DNA of 64,000 bases from DATJGF01 sp035495315 (lineage in GTDB: Bacteria > Verrucomicrobiota > Verrucomicrobiia > Limisphaerales > UBA8199), in NCBI GenBank assembly GCA_035495315.1, contig DATJGF010000129.1, positions 1-64,000 of the forward strand, in the 5' to 3' direction. Positions 27,193 through 37,224 of this stretch are shown in pieces. Numbering within the stretch: the stretch's first letter is position 1; every line of letters starts with the position of its first letter. The translations under genes were made by a program, and so were the position numbers. Under the pieces are notes generated by a model that was given only the letters and a program-made list of their open reading frames with translations, ran no database searches and was not told where the DNA came from.

Positions 27193-30100
27193 ATGACTAC
27201 TCGCTCACTTCTTCTCCTGTGCATCACCCTGGAATCAGCTCTCTTTAACGTAAGGGCGGTTGACCTGGTATGGTCTGGCGGCACTGGAAACTGGAATGCT
27301 GCAGGCAATTGGACCCCGGCACAGATACCCACGTCGACGGACAATGCCTGGATCACCAATGCGGGCGATTATACCGTAACGATACCTGCTGGGATTACTG
27401 CTTCCGTCGGCAGCCTGGTTGTCGGCAGCTCAACCGGGTCGCAAATTCTTTCCCTCGATCGCGCAATGCTCACATTGGCTGGGCCGAGCCAGGTTAAGAC
27501 CAACGGCCAACTGGTGCTGACAGTCTCTCAGAGCATCGTCAACGGCGCCGGGGATCTAACCGTCGACGGCACGCTTAATTGGGCCAATGGCAGCATGAAT
27601 GGAACTGGCCTCACTACGATCAGCAGCGGCGGGATTCTTACGATCGGTTCCGGGGGTATCACATTCGGCCGAACCATGAACCATTCCGGTAACGGAACAT
27701 GGTCTGGAGGCAATCTGAGCATGTCATCCGGCGTGGCGTTCAATATTCTGGCGGGGGCAACTTTCGATATCACGGCTGACGGTAAACTGAGCGGAGGGGC
27801 CACGACACCCATTAACAATTCGGGGCTGTGCCGTCAGACGGCGGGAACCGCAGGCACTACCATAACAGTCCCTTTCAGCAACATCGGCGGTCTTCAAGTG
27901 CTTGCTGCGAGCTTGGGTCTTGGCCTGGGAGGAACTCATTCTGGCACGCTTAGTATTAGCCAGGGTGCCACGCTGGCTTTCTCTGGCGGCAATCATATTC
28001 TGGCCTCTGGTTCTCTCGTGACAGGAGCCGGTGTCTTAGCCGTGAGTGGAAATGGCACCACGCTGAGCGCCAATGGCACTTTCGACTTGGACGCGACATT
28101 GAGTGTGACCGGAGGCACGGTGACGCTTGGCTCCAGCTGCACTATTGGGGGCGCCAGCATCAACATCGCCGGAGGGATTCTCAATTACAACAGCGCGGGA
28201 ACTGCCGGAACGTTAAGTCTAGCCTCGGGCACGCTCGGCGGGACAAGCCCGGTGGCGGTAAGCGGGCCGTTGACGCTCAGCGGTGGCAGCGTCACGAACG
28301 CCCTCGTCACCGCGAATGGCGGTCTCTCGATTAACGGGAATGTCACACTCAACGGCGCGAAACTCATTAATCCGGCAACAGCCCTCTGGAGCGCGGGAAA
28401 CTTTGTCGGCGCCAATGGTGCGGTTTTCAGCAACCTACTGGGTGCCACGTTTGAAAATACTTTTGACGGCAATGCCGCCTCCGGGGCCGGTGCGGCGCCT
28501 CTGTTCGTAAACGCGGGCAGTTTTCGAAAAACCGGCGGCACTGCCCCGCTGGGGACGACCTCCATCGATTTCAGCTTCATCAATACCGGTTTGGTGGAGG
28601 TGCAAACGAATACGTTGCGTTATGCCGCCAATCAACAGACCGCCGGGCTCACGTTGCTGGACGGCGGGGATTTAGCGGCCCAGGCCAACTCACTACAATT
28701 TCTTGGCGGCAGCCTGATGGGCACCGGCCTGGTCACGGTCGCCAACACGCTTACCCTGGTTAACTCGGCTCTAATGAGCCCAGGTCTTCCGCTGGGAGAA
28801 TTGGATATCACCGGGAATTACCAACAGACGCCAAACGGAGTGCTTCAGATCGACCTGTCAGGCTATGATCCCGGTACGAATTTCGACCTGGTTACCGTAA
28901 CCGCTGGTGGCGCTGGCGGTATCGCAACTCTCGGTGGCAGCCTCAACGTTAATGTTCTCGACGGCTTCTCCCCGACGAACGGCGCGACGTTCACCTTCCT
29001 GACGGCAGTCAGCAGAGTGGGTTCCTTTAGCAACTTCAATTACCCGAGCAACGAATTCGGTATGCAAATTAACTACAATCCCGGTTCCGTCTCCGTGAAG
29101 ATCACGAACCTTAAGCCGATCGTGGCCAACCCGATTGCTAATCCCGCGCCGATCAACTATGGCGCATCATTCAACCTGCAGTTCCCAGCCAATACTTTTT
29201 CCGATCCTGATAATGACCCGCTGACTTATACTGCCAGCGGGTTACCACCGGGGATTGCCTTTGATGGCGCAACTCGCACCTTTTCTGGAACTGCGAGCCA
29301 GGTGGGCTTGTTCACTGTCGCAGTGGTAGCGCATGATGGCGGGACGCCGAGTTTGGCTGCGACCAATCTATTCGATCTCACGGTTAATCCGGCAGTTCTC
29401 ACAGTCGTCGCGAATCCGCAGACCAAAGCCTATGGTCAGACCGATCCGGCTCTGACCTTTGCAGTGAGTGGTTTCCAGCTGACTGATACCGCAGCAAGCG
29501 TGTTAACCGGCGGCCTGGCGAGGGTATCCGGCGAGAGCGCGCAAGGCAGCCCGTATGCGATAACGGTAGGGACATTGACCGCAAACAGCAATTACACGAT
29601 CAGCTTTACCGCCAATACCTTCAGCATTACGCCCATTCCGCTTCTCGTCACTGCCGACAACAAAAACAAAACCTACGGCACCGCTGACCCACCGTTCACC
29701 GCCAGTTACTCCGGCTTCGTAAACGGCGAGACTCCGGCGGTACTCGCAGGCGCTTTGACCTTCAGCCGCGCGCCCGGCGAGAATGCCGGCAGTTACGTTA
29801 TAACACCGGCGGGACTGAGCAGCGCCAATTACGCGATCACCTTTAGTCCGGGCGCGCTGATTGTCAGCAAAGCAGCACTCGCGGTGAGCGCCGATAGCAA
29901 GACGAAAACCTATGGCGCCGCCGATCCTCCCTTTACCGCGAGCTACTCAGGTTTCGTTAATGGCGAAACACCGGCGGTGCTTACCGGCACTTTGACGTTC
30001 ACGCGCGCACCCGGTGAGAACGTCGGAGATTACCTGGTCACGCCGGCGGGGCTGACCAGCGGCAATTACGACATTACCTTTAATTCTGGCACGCTCAGCA

Positions 30101-31281
30101 TCACCAAGGCAGCTCTCGCCGTTACGGCAGATGACAAAACCAAGACGTACGGCGTTGGCGATCCGACCTTCACCGCCACTTATTCGGGCTTTGTGAACGG
30201 CGAAACCTCCGCGGTGCTGCAGGGGACCTTGACCTTCAGTCGCGCGCCGGGCGAGAGCGTCGGCAACTACTCGATTACACCCACTGGACTCACCAGTGCC
30301 AATTACGCAATCACCTTTAATGCAGGCAGCCTCAGCATCACCAAAGCAGCACTGGCGATAACGGCAGATGACAAAACCAAGACGTACGGTGCTGGCGATC
30401 CAACTTTCACCGCCACTTATTCGGGCTTTGTCAACGGGGAAACCTCTGCCGTGCTCCAGGGGAGCTTGACCTTCAGTCGCGCGCCGGGCGAGAGCGTCGG
30501 CAACTACTCGATTACACCCACTGGACTCACCAGTGCTAATTACGCAATCACCTTTAATGCAGGCAGCCTCAGCATCACCAAAGCAGCACTGGCGATAACA
30601 GCAGATGACAAAACCAAGACATACGGTGCTGCGGATCCAACCTTCACCGCCACTTTTACAGGGTTTGTCAAAGGCGAAACCTCCGCGGTGCTGCAAGGAA
30701 CCTTAAGCTTCAGCCGCGCGCCGGGCGAGAACGTCGGCAATTATTCGATTACACCCGCTGGTCTAACCAGCGCCAATTACGCAATCACTTTTAACACAGG
30801 TTCTCTCAGCATTACGAAGGCACCCCTTTCGGTGACCGCGGACGATAAAACCAAGTTTTTTGGCAGTTCAGATCCCGCTTTCACGGCAGCCTATGCCGGG
30901 TTTGTGAACGGCGAAAGCACGACCGTACTGGGTGGCACCTTGGGCTTCAGCCGCGAGCCAGGGGAGAACATTGGCGACTACTTGATTACACCGGCAGGAG
31001 TGACCAGTTCCAATTACGCCATAACCTTCATTGCAGGCACCCTGCACATTATCCCTGCCCAACAGATAAGCCTCTCGATAGCTGACGCCGGAATAACCGA
31101 TGTACTGATTAGGTGGAACGCGATCAGCAATACTACTTACCGAATCCAGTTCCTCGGCACTTTAACCAGCACGAATTGGACAGATTTGCCGGGCGATGTT
31201 CTGGCATTAGGCCCCACCGCCTCGAAAACCGATCGGAAAACTCTTACTAACCGCTTTTACCGGCTTCAGGTGTTGCCTTGA
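27193..31281 (+). CDS. Large surface protein: beta-helix-like N-terminus, putative Ig domain and seven MBG repeats
   Basis: About 1,360 residues with signal peptide RSLLLLCITLESALFNVRAV. The N-terminus WSGGTGNWNAAGNW and the following ~600 Gly/Ser/Thr-rich residues (GGTLTLSGGSV-like) look like a right-handed beta-helix of autotransporter style. Next is a cadherin-like putative Ig domain (SDPDNDPLTYTASGLPPGIA). Then come seven ~79-residue MBG repeats with core KTYGxxDPxFTAxYSGFVNGE. The end (TTYRIQFLGTLTSTNWTDLP) is a terminal domain common in this phylum. It is probably a cell-surface or secreted adhesin; function unproven. ATG 27166 is an alternative start. The 3' end overlaps glgA by 35 bp, convergently. 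Confidence 0.8.
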   Translation: MTTRSLLLLCITLESALFNVRAVDLVWSGGTGNWNAAGNWTPAQIPTSTDNAWITNAGDYTVTIPAGITASVGSLVVGSSTGSQILSLDRAMLTLAGPSQVKTNGQLVLTVSQSIVNGAGDLTVDGTLNWANGSMNGTGLTTISSGGILTIGSGGITFGRTMNHSGNGTWSGGNLSMSSGVAFNILAGATFDITADGKLSGGATTPINNSGLCRQTAGTAGTTITVPFSNIGGLQVLAASLGLGLGGTHSGTLSISQGATLAFSGGNHILASGSLVTGAGVLAVSGNGTTLSANGTFDLDATLSVTGGTVTLGSSCTIGGASINIAGGILNYNSAGTAGTLSLASGTLGGTSPVAVSGPLTLSGGSVTNALVTANGGLSINGNVTLNGAKLINPATALWSAGNFVGANGAVFSNLLGATFENTFDGNAASGAGAAPLFVNAGSFRKTGGTAPLGTTSIDFSFINTGLVEVQTNTLRYAANQQTAGLTLLDGGDLAAQANSLQFLGGSLMGTGLVTVANTLTLVNSALMSPGLPLGELDITGNYQQTPNGVLQIDLSGYDPGTNFDLVTVTAGGAGGIATLGGSLNVNVLDGFSPTNGATFTFLTAVSRVGSFSNFNYPSNEFGMQINYNPGSVSVKITNLKPIVANPIANPAPINYGASFNLQFPANTFSDPDNDPLTYTASGLPPGIAFDGATRTFSGTASQVGLFTVAVVAHDGGTPSLAATNLFDLTVNPAVLTVVANPQTKAYGQTDPALTFAVSGFQLTDTAASVLTGGLARVSGESAQGSPYAITVGTLTANSNYTISFTANTFSITPIPLLVTADNKNKTYGTADPPFTASYSGFVNGETPAVLAGALTFSRAPGENAGSYVITPAGLSSANYAITFSPGALIVSKAALAVSADSKTKTYGAADPPFTASYSGFVNGETPAVLTGTLTFTRAPGENVGDYLVTPAGLTSGNYDITFNSGTLSITKAALAVTADDKTKTYGVGDPTFTATYSGFVNGETSAVLQGTLTFSRAPGESVGNYSITPTGLTSANYAITFNAGSLSITKAALAITADDKTKTYGAGDPTFTATYSGFVNGETSAVLQGSLTFSRAPGESVGNYSITPTGLTSANYAITFNAGSLSITKAALAITADDKTKTYGAADPTFTATFTGFVKGETSAVLQGTLSFSRAPGENVGNYSITPAGLTSANYAITFNTGSLSITKAPLSVTADDKTKFFGSSDPAFTAAYAGFVNGESTTVLGGTLGFSREPGENIGDYLITPAGVTSSNYAITFIAGTLHIIPAQQISLSIADAGITDVLIRWNAISNTTYRIQFLGTLTSTNWTDLPGDVLALGPTASKTDRKTLTNRFYRLQVLP
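29398..31060 (+). repeat. Seven tandem MBG-coding repeats of ~237 bp
   Basis: Equivalent codons recur at 29647, 29884, 30121, 30358, 30595 and 30832, exactly 237 bp apart, with a first diverged copy from about 29398. Copies 4 and 5 (from 30121 and 30358) are almost identical in DNA, including silent positions, and copy 6 is close, which shows recent duplication or gene conversion. Copies 1 and 7 are most diverged. Confidence 0.9.
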
Positions 31282-32740
31282 TTGGCTGCAACTGGAGCTG
31301 AACTATGCGCTTGTAGACTTTTACGTACTCAAGGGCCGTGCGGTCCCAGGAAAAATCGGCGGCCATTGCGTTTTGGCGGAAGTGGCGCAACAGCTCGGGT
31401 TCGCGATACAGCGCGATCGCCTTCTGGATGCCCTTGGCCAGCGCGCGGCCGGAGTACTCGTAGAACTTGATCCCACTGGCCTTGGCTTGATCTTCGCGGA
31501 TATCCGTAACGGTGTCGTCCAAGCCGCCGGTAGCCCGCACAACTGGGATAGTGCCGTACCTCAGGCTGTACATCTGGTTTAAACCACAAGGCTCAAACCG
31601 CGATGGCATCAGAAAAAAATCACAACCCGCCTCGATGCGGTGGGACAACGGTTCGTCAAAGCCGACGCGCACCCCGGCGCGGCCCGGGAAGCGCAGTCCC
31701 AACTCCTGGCAAGCCCGTTGGAAAAAAGGCGTCCCAGTCCCAAGCTGTACGAACTGAATGTCGGCCCTCAGCATTTCTTCCAGCGCGCCCAGCAGAATGT
31801 CGACGCCCTTCTGTTCCACCATGCGGCCAATATTGCCAAACAACGGGAGACCGGGATCTGGCGTCAAGCCAAACTCCTTTTGCAAAGCCACTTTTTCAGC
31901 CTGCTTTCCTGTCAAATCGTTAATGTCATATTTGTGCTCCAGAGAGGCGTCAATGGCCGGATCCCACTCCTCGTAGTCGACTCCATTCAAAATACCAAGC
32001 AATGCGGTCTGTCGCTCGCGCAACAGCCCGTCAAGCCCTGATCCCAACTCCGGCGTGGTGATTTCGCGCGCGTAACGGGGACTTACTGTGGTAATAACTT
32101 CACTAAAGGCGATGCCGGCCTTGGCACAATTGACCTGACCGTAGAATTCAACCCCCGCAGGATTGAAGTAGTCCCAGGGCAAATTAGTCAAAACGTACTG
32201 CGAGGCGGGGAAAACACCCTGGTAGGCGAGATTGTGGACGGTGAAGCAAGTTCCCGGCGTAAGCTGGCTAGGGGTTTGCCTGCGCTCGTGGTGCAGGAAT
32301 AGTGCTGCCATGCCGGTCTGCCAGTCGTTCAAGTGGAGCACATCGGGCTGCCAATCCAGTTTCACTGCCAGGTGCGAAATGGCCTTTGAAAAAAAGATGA
32401 ATCGCTCCGCGTTGTCGGAATAATCCATCCCTTCGGTTTGATAGAGTCCCGAACGTTGAAAAAATTCCGGTTGATCGATGAAGTATATCGTGTGGCCAGC
32501 CTGCACTTCCAGGGCCCAGACTTCGCCCTGGACCTGACGTCGCCCAAGTGGAAAGTCCAGCGGCAGCTCTAACCTTTGCAACCCTGGGAAGCGTCCGCGG
32601 ATGCCCAGGTACAACGGGGTGACGATGCCGACGCGATGCCCCGCATGAGAGAGCGCCTTTCCCAGTGCGCCGACCATGTCGGCCAGCCCGCCGGTTTTGG
32701 AATACGGATGGACCTCGCTGCTGGCTAAAAGGACATTCAT
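31247..32740 (-). CDS. glgA: Glycogen synthase (ADP-glucose, GT5)
   Basis: A 497-residue enzyme making alpha-1,4-glucan from ADP-glucose in the cytoplasm. The N-terminal KTGGLADM motif (Lys15) binds ADP-glucose. The second Rossmann domain has NIGRMVEQKGVDIL and the catalytic/sugar site RFEPCGLNQMYSLRYGTIPVVRATGGL. Length and both domains are standard. It lies 55 bp downstream of serS on the same strand, so it may be read through from it. Its last 35 bp overlap the end of the MBG-repeat gene on the other strand. Confidence 0.96.
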   Translation of the reverse strand: MNVLLASSEVHPYSKTGGLADMVGALGKALSHAGHRVGIVTPLYLGIRGRFPGLQRLELPLDFPLGRRQVQGEVWALEVQAGHTIYFIDQPEFFQRSGLYQTEGMDYSDNAERFIFFSKAISHLAVKLDWQPDVLHLNDWQTGMAALFLHHERRQTPSQLTPGTCFTVHNLAYQGVFPASQYVLTNLPWDYFNPAGVEFYGQVNCAKAGIAFSEVITTVSPRYAREITTPELGSGLDGLLRERQTALLGILNGVDYEEWDPAIDASLEHKYDINDLTGKQAEKVALQKEFGLTPDPGLPLFGNIGRMVEQKGVDILLGALEEMLRADIQFVQLGTGTPFFQRACQELGLRFPGRAGVRVGFDEPLSHRIEAGCDFFLMPSRFEPCGLNQMYSLRYGTIPVVRATGGLDDTVTDIREDQAKASGIKFYEYSGRALAKGIQKAIALYREPELLRHFRQNAMAADFSWDRTALEYVKVYKRIVQLQLQPIKATPEAGKSG

Positions 32741-32795
32741 GCGGCGATAGACAACCCGTCTCCCCGGAAAAGCAGAGAGCGAGAGGCATCCGCAT

Positions 32796-34097
32796 TCAAG
32801 GAGTAATCCTTTCAGTCTTAAGGTACGGCAGGAGCGCCGGCGGAATCAGACAGCTCCCATCCCCCTGCTGATAGGTCTCGAGTAAAGCGACAAACAATCG
32901 TGCCAAGGCCGTGCCGCTTCCGTTGAGCACGTGCGGAAAGCGATTCTCGCCAGTCGCAGTTTTATACCGTAATTGCATTCGACGAGCCTGGAAATCCTCG
33001 CAATTAGAAATGCTCGACACTTCCAGATAACTCCCCTGCCCCGGGGCCCAGACCTCAATGTCGTAGGTCTTTGCGCTGGCAAACCCCATATCCCCACTGC
33101 AGAGCAACACCACCCGGTAATGCAACCCAAGCGCCTGCAGGATACGCTCGGCTTGCGTCACCATTTTCTCGTGCTCCTCATAGCCGGTTTCGGGTCTCAC
33201 GATTTTGATCAGTTCCACCTTATCGAACTGATGCACCCGGATCATGCCGCGCGTGCCGACGCCGGCCGCACCGGCTTCGCCGCGGAAACACGGAGTGTAG
33301 GCACAGTAATTTATTGGCAGGAGGTTTTCGGGCAGGATTTCTTCACGATGAATGTTCGCCACCGGCGTTTCAGCGGTGGGGATCAAGTATAGCTTGCCCA
33401 ACGTGCTCGGATCCATCCCCTCTTGCACACCATAATACTGATCTGCAAACTTGGGAAATTGGCCGACCCCCTCCAGGCACTGCGGTCCGACCATGAATGG
33501 CGGGCTCACTTCCGTATAGCCGTGCTCGCCTGTGTGTATATCCAGCATGAACTGAATCAGCGCCCGTTCCAACTTCGCGCCCCAGTTCGTATACAGGACA
33601 AAACCGCTGCCGGATAACTTTGCCGCACGCGTAAAGTCAACTAGTCTTAAACTTTCACAGATTTCGACGTGTGATTTTGGCTTGAATGTGAACGCGGGTT
33701 TTTCGCCAAAAACCCGAATGACGGGATTATCCTCGGCTGTTTTACCCACCGGCACCGATTCATGCGGCAGGTTCGGTAAGCCCAACATCAATTGGTCTCT
33801 GGCCCTTTCTGCTTCAGCCGACTGTTTATCCAATTGTGTAATGCGATCACCCAGCTCGCGGGTTTCCTGCTTTTTCGCCTCGGCTTCCTGCGTCTTTTTC
33901 TGGCTCATCAGGGCGCCAATTTCCTTCGAGACACGGTTGCGTTGAGCCTTCAGAGTTTCGACTTCACTGAGGAACTTGCGCCGTTGCTCGTCCAGGCGGA
34001 GCACTTCGTCGATCCGAGTCTCGTCCCCTGCCCCACGCAGAGCCAGGCGCTCGCGAACAAAATCCGCCCTCTCGCGAATCAGTTTGATGTCGAGCAT
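32796..34097 (-). CDS. serS: Seryl-tRNA synthetase
   Basis: A 433-residue class II synthetase that charges tRNA-Ser. The N-terminal antiparallel coiled coil (about residues 28-100, RKFLSEVETLKAQRNRVSKE) binds the long variable arm. Motif 2 is in YTPCFRGEAGAAGVGTRGM and motif 3 in GSGTALARLFVALLE. TAETPVANIH binds the serine. Length is normal. It is divergent from the Tat oxidoreductase gene, with 94 bp between starts. Confidence 0.97.
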   Translation of the reverse strand: MLDIKLIRERADFVRERLALRGAGDETRIDEVLRLDEQRRKFLSEVETLKAQRNRVSKEIGALMSQKKTQEAEAKKQETRELGDRITQLDKQSAEAERARDQLMLGLPNLPHESVPVGKTAEDNPVIRVFGEKPAFTFKPKSHVEICESLRLVDFTRAAKLSGSGFVLYTNWGAKLERALIQFMLDIHTGEHGYTEVSPPFMVGPQCLEGVGQFPKFADQYYGVQEGMDPSTLGKLYLIPTAETPVANIHREEILPENLLPINYCAYTPCFRGEAGAAGVGTRGMIRVHQFDKVELIKIVRPETGYEEHEKMVTQAERILQALGLHYRVVLLCSGDMGFASAKTYDIEVWAPGQGSYLEVSSISNCEDFQARRMQLRYKTATGENRFPHVLNGSGTALARLFVALLETYQQGDGSCLIPPALLPYLKTERITP

Positions 34098-34191
34098 CGG
34101 CGCATTATAGGTGCGATGCCTCTTTGTTCAAGACTTCCCCGGTTGGAATTTTCTTCTCGAATTTTCCCCCATGATCTGGCGTCATTACCCT

Positions 34192-35595
34192 ATGAATAAA
34201 ACTGCATTCAATTCCGGAATCAGTCGTCGTCGTTTCCTTGCTGCCACCGGCGTCGCGCTTGCCGCCCCTACGATTATCCCGGCCAGCGCCCTCGGGGCCG
34301 ACGGGAATACCCCGCCGTCGGGTCGCGTCGCGCTTGGGGTTGTCGGTTGGGGAATGCAGGGACCCGGAAACACCGGCGAGTTCTTGAATATAAAAGAATG
34401 CCAGGTAGTCGCCGCCTGTGACCTCGACAAGAATCACCTGCAAGCCGCCGTCAATACGATTAATGGACGTTACGGCAATAAGGATTGCAAGTCCTACCAC
34501 GACTATCGCGAGATGATGGCGCGGTCCGATATTGACGCCGTCATGTTGGCCGTGCCGGATACCTGGCACGCCCTCACCGCCACCGAGGCGGCCAGGAATA
34601 AAAAGGATATTTACGGCGAAAAACCTCTCGCGCGAACCATCGCCGAGCAGCAGGCGATCGTCAAAACCGTTCAGCAAAATAACCGCATCTGGCAAACCGG
34701 TTCCTGGCAGCGCTCCCAGGCCCCGTTCCGCAAGGCCGCCGAGATCGTACGCAATGGCTTGATTGGCAAAGTGACGCGTGTGGAAGTGGGCTTACCCAGT
34801 GGACATCACGATTTTGCCGGCACCTCGAAAGAGGCGCTGCAAAAAATCGGCAAGACTTCTGAATCACCCGAATACCTCGCCAAAGTTGTCCCAGGCAGCC
34901 CGGATTGGAATGCTTTGACGTCAACCCCACCGCCGGAATTGGCTTATGAAACCTGGCTGGGACCTTCCCAGGAGGAGCCTTATATCAAAGTGCGTGTCCA
35001 TATGAACTGGCGCTGGAATTACAATGTTGGCGGCGGCCAGTTGCTCGACTGGATCGGGCATCATTGTGACATAGCGCATTGGGGGTTGGATTGCGATCAG
35101 ACGGGCGGCCCGATTGAAGTCGAGGGTATCGGTGACTTCCCGCCAAAGGATGCGGTTTGGAATACCTGCGGCAAGTACCGCATCACCTGCAAATATCCAA
35201 ATGATGTGACAATGACCATTGCCGGCGGTCACAACGATATCAAAGGCGGCACCAAATGGATTGGCACTGAGGGTTGGGTCTGGGTCGACCGCGGCGCCTT
35301 TGATGCCTCAAACGTAGACTGGTTCCGCGAAATCCCTGCCGATCGCTACAAGGTCAAACTCTACCGGTCGGATAATCACCAGAAGAACTTTATCGACTGC
35401 GTTAAGTCCCGCAAACCGACGATCACCCCCGCCGAAACCGCCCATCATTCCGCAATTCCAGGACATCTTGGCCTGATTGCTCTCCTGGTGGGGCGAAAGA
35501 TACGCTGGGATTCAGAAAAAGAAGTGATCGTGGGCGACGAGGAAGCGTCGAAACTATTGAGCCGGTCATACCGATCGCCGTGGAAGATTGCTTAG
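34192..35595 (+). CDS. Tat-exported Gfo/Idh/MocA-family oxidoreductase
   Basis: A 467-residue protein from ATG 34192 with a twin-arginine signal (SRRRFLAATGVALAAPTI). The NAD(P)-binding fold follows: LGVVGWGMQGPGN. The family Lys motif EKPLARTIAEQQAIV (conserved EKP) is present, then a beta-sheet substrate domain with WNYNVGGGQLLDWIGHHCDI. These proteins oxidise or isomerise sugars or inositols with bound NADP; Tat export fits prefolded, cofactor-loaded secretion. The longer frame from 34111 adds a leader without signal character. It is a single gene. Confidence 0.9.
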   Translation: MNKTAFNSGISRRRFLAATGVALAAPTIIPASALGADGNTPPSGRVALGVVGWGMQGPGNTGEFLNIKECQVVAACDLDKNHLQAAVNTINGRYGNKDCKSYHDYREMMARSDIDAVMLAVPDTWHALTATEAARNKKDIYGEKPLARTIAEQQAIVKTVQQNNRIWQTGSWQRSQAPFRKAAEIVRNGLIGKVTRVEVGLPSGHHDFAGTSKEALQKIGKTSESPEYLAKVVPGSPDWNALTSTPPPELAYETWLGPSQEEPYIKVRVHMNWRWNYNVGGGQLLDWIGHHCDIAHWGLDCDQTGGPIEVEGIGDFPPKDAVWNTCGKYRITCKYPNDVTMTIAGGHNDIKGGTKWIGTEGWVWVDRGAFDASNVDWFREIPADRYKVKLYRSDNHQKNFIDCVKSRKPTITPAETAHHSAIPGHLGLIALLVGRKIRWDSEKEVIVGDEEASKLLSRSYRSPWKIA

Positions 35596-35598
35596 ACG

Positions 35599-35699
35599 TT
35601 AGAACGGTAAAACGGGCTTACACTCTTAGAGTCACCTCCGTAAGACGTAAAACGTAATGCGCAAGCGTCCCGTTTTACGTTTCACGTTTGACGTTCTAA
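35599..35699. terminator. Inverted repeat between convergent genes
   Basis: GTAAAACGGG (35607-35616) and CCCGTTTTAC (35669-35678), with outer arms TTAGAAC (35599-35605) and GTTCTAA (35693-35699), form a long stem between two convergent genes. The right arm reaches into the last codons of the decarboxylase gene. It probably serves as a two-way terminator or is a palindromic repeat. Confidence 0.55.
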
Positions 35700-37106
35700 T
35701 GCTTCAACGGTATAACGTTGAATCAGTTCCCACGCCTGCCGCACGTGCCGCTCTTCACTATGCGTTTGACCCACGCAAAAGCGCAGCACATAGCGGCCAT
35801 TTAGAACCGCATGCGTAAGATATAATTTCCCGCTTTCATTCAGACGCTCCAGTAAGTTTCGATTAAAATCGTCCCCTGCCCGGTGAGCGAAGCAGACCAG
35901 ATTGAGCGGGGCTGGGGCCACAAGGTCGAACTGCTCCGAAGCCTTCACCCATCCCGCAAATTGTTGAGCCAGTTCGACGTGCCGGCGAATGTGATGCTGC
36001 AATCCTTCAACCCCATAATGGCGGATCACGAACCAGAGTTTCAACGCGCGAAAACGCCGGCCCAGCGGCACCTGCCAATCGCGATAATCAATAACCGAAC
36101 CTGACTCGCTCGCCCGGTTGCGCAAATATTCCGGCAAAATGCTCAGTGCCTTGATAAGTACTGCCCTGTCCGCAACGTAGAAACAGTCGCAATCAAAATT
36201 TGTGAACATCCATTTGTGCGGATTGAACGCATAGGAGTCGGCCAGTTCAAGACCGGCATGGAGGTACCGAAATTCCGGGCAAAGCGCTGCGGTCCCGCTC
36301 ATCGCCGCATCGACATGCAACCAAAGACCTTCCTCACCGCAAACTCGCCCCAGCTCTGCGATCGGATCAAAGGCGTTCGATGAAGTACTCCCCGCGGTCG
36401 CGGAAACGAAACAAGGCTGCAATCCCGCCTCGCGATCCTTGCGGATGAGTTGTTTCAGCGCGTCAACTTTCATTGCGCAATGCTCGTCTACATCAACCAG
36501 GCGCAAATGCTGCCCGCCCAAGCCTGCCACTCTCACTGCTTTCTCGACCGACGAATGCGCATGGGACGATGTGTACGCCACGAGACTGCGATCGCATCCA
36601 TGCTCGTTGCTCTGAAATTGTGTCGTTCGCTCCCGAGCTGCCAGCAGAGCGCACAGCACCGCACTGGAGGCAGTGTCCTGAATCACACCGCCCCCTGCCC
36701 CGCTCGACCGGAATCGGGCCGGCAACCCGAGCATCTCCGCTACCCAGTCCAGGACGTGCGTTTCCAGTTCCGTGCACGCCGGACTGGTTGCCCATAGCAT
36801 GCCTTGCACCCCCAGCCCGGCGGATAACATTTCACCGAGAATCGACGGACCCGAATTGTTGGCAGGGAAATACGCGAAAAAATTCGGCGATTGCCAATGA
36901 GTTATCCCCGGCAGGATCAGCTTATCGATGTCGGCCAGAATCTCATCGAAGGATTCACCCTTAAGAGGTGGTTCAGCCGGCAGGTTCTTGCGAATATCCC
37001 CGGGCGCTACCCGCGCCAGCACCGGCAGCGCTTCCACACGCTGTTGATAGTCGGCAATCCAGTCGATTACGGCATGTCCCCAGTGCCGAAACTCGGCAGG
37101 TGTCAT
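35682..37106 (-). CDS. PLP-dependent aromatic-amino-acid-type decarboxylase (group II)
   Basis: About 474 residues. PLP lysine is in FNPHKWMF (K306 counted from the upstream ATG 37130). HVDAAMSG (H272-D274) and YTSSHAHSSVEKA (H192) are the usual cofactor contacts. The start MTPAEFRHWGHAVIDWIADY is the family's normal N-terminus, so ATG 37106 is preferred over 37130. It decarboxylates an aromatic amino acid (Trp, Tyr, Phe or DOPA) to the amine. Specificity cannot be set by eye. It is a single gene. Confidence 0.92.
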   Translation of the reverse strand: MTPAEFRHWGHAVIDWIADYQQRVEALPVLARVAPGDIRKNLPAEPPLKGESFDEILADIDKLILPGITHWQSPNFFAYFPANNSGPSILGEMLSAGLGVQGMLWATSPACTELETHVLDWVAEMLGLPARFRSSGAGGGVIQDTASSAVLCALLAARERTTQFQSNEHGCDRSLVAYTSSHAHSSVEKAVRVAGLGGQHLRLVDVDEHCAMKVDALKQLIRKDREAGLQPCFVSATAGSTSSNAFDPIAELGRVCGEEGLWLHVDAAMSGTAALCPEFRYLHAGLELADSYAFNPHKWMFTNFDCDCFYVADRAVLIKALSILPEYLRNRASESGSVIDYRDWQVPLGRRFRALKLWFVIRHYGVEGLQHHIRRHVELAQQFAGWVKASEQFDLVAPAPLNLVCFAHRAGDDFNRNLLERLNESGKLYLTHAVLNGRYVLRFCVGQTHSEERHVRQAWELIQRYTVEALERQT

Positions 37107-37224
37107 GTGGAAACTGCGCTCTTGTAGCATACCGCTGCATCATAGAAGAGGTCGAAGTATTCGCGAGCCATTTCAGGCTCAAGCCCACATGCGAGATCCA
37201 ACACCCGAGGCCGGAACGGGCTGA

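Noticed and set aside
29947..30696. 249-residue minus-strand frame with internal repeats
   Set aside because: It is the antisense shadow of the MBG repeats; its periodicity simply mirrors them.
29398..31060. Regular 237-bp spacing considered as a CRISPR or satellite array
   Set aside because: The units are continuous coding sequence for MBG domains, with no spacers.
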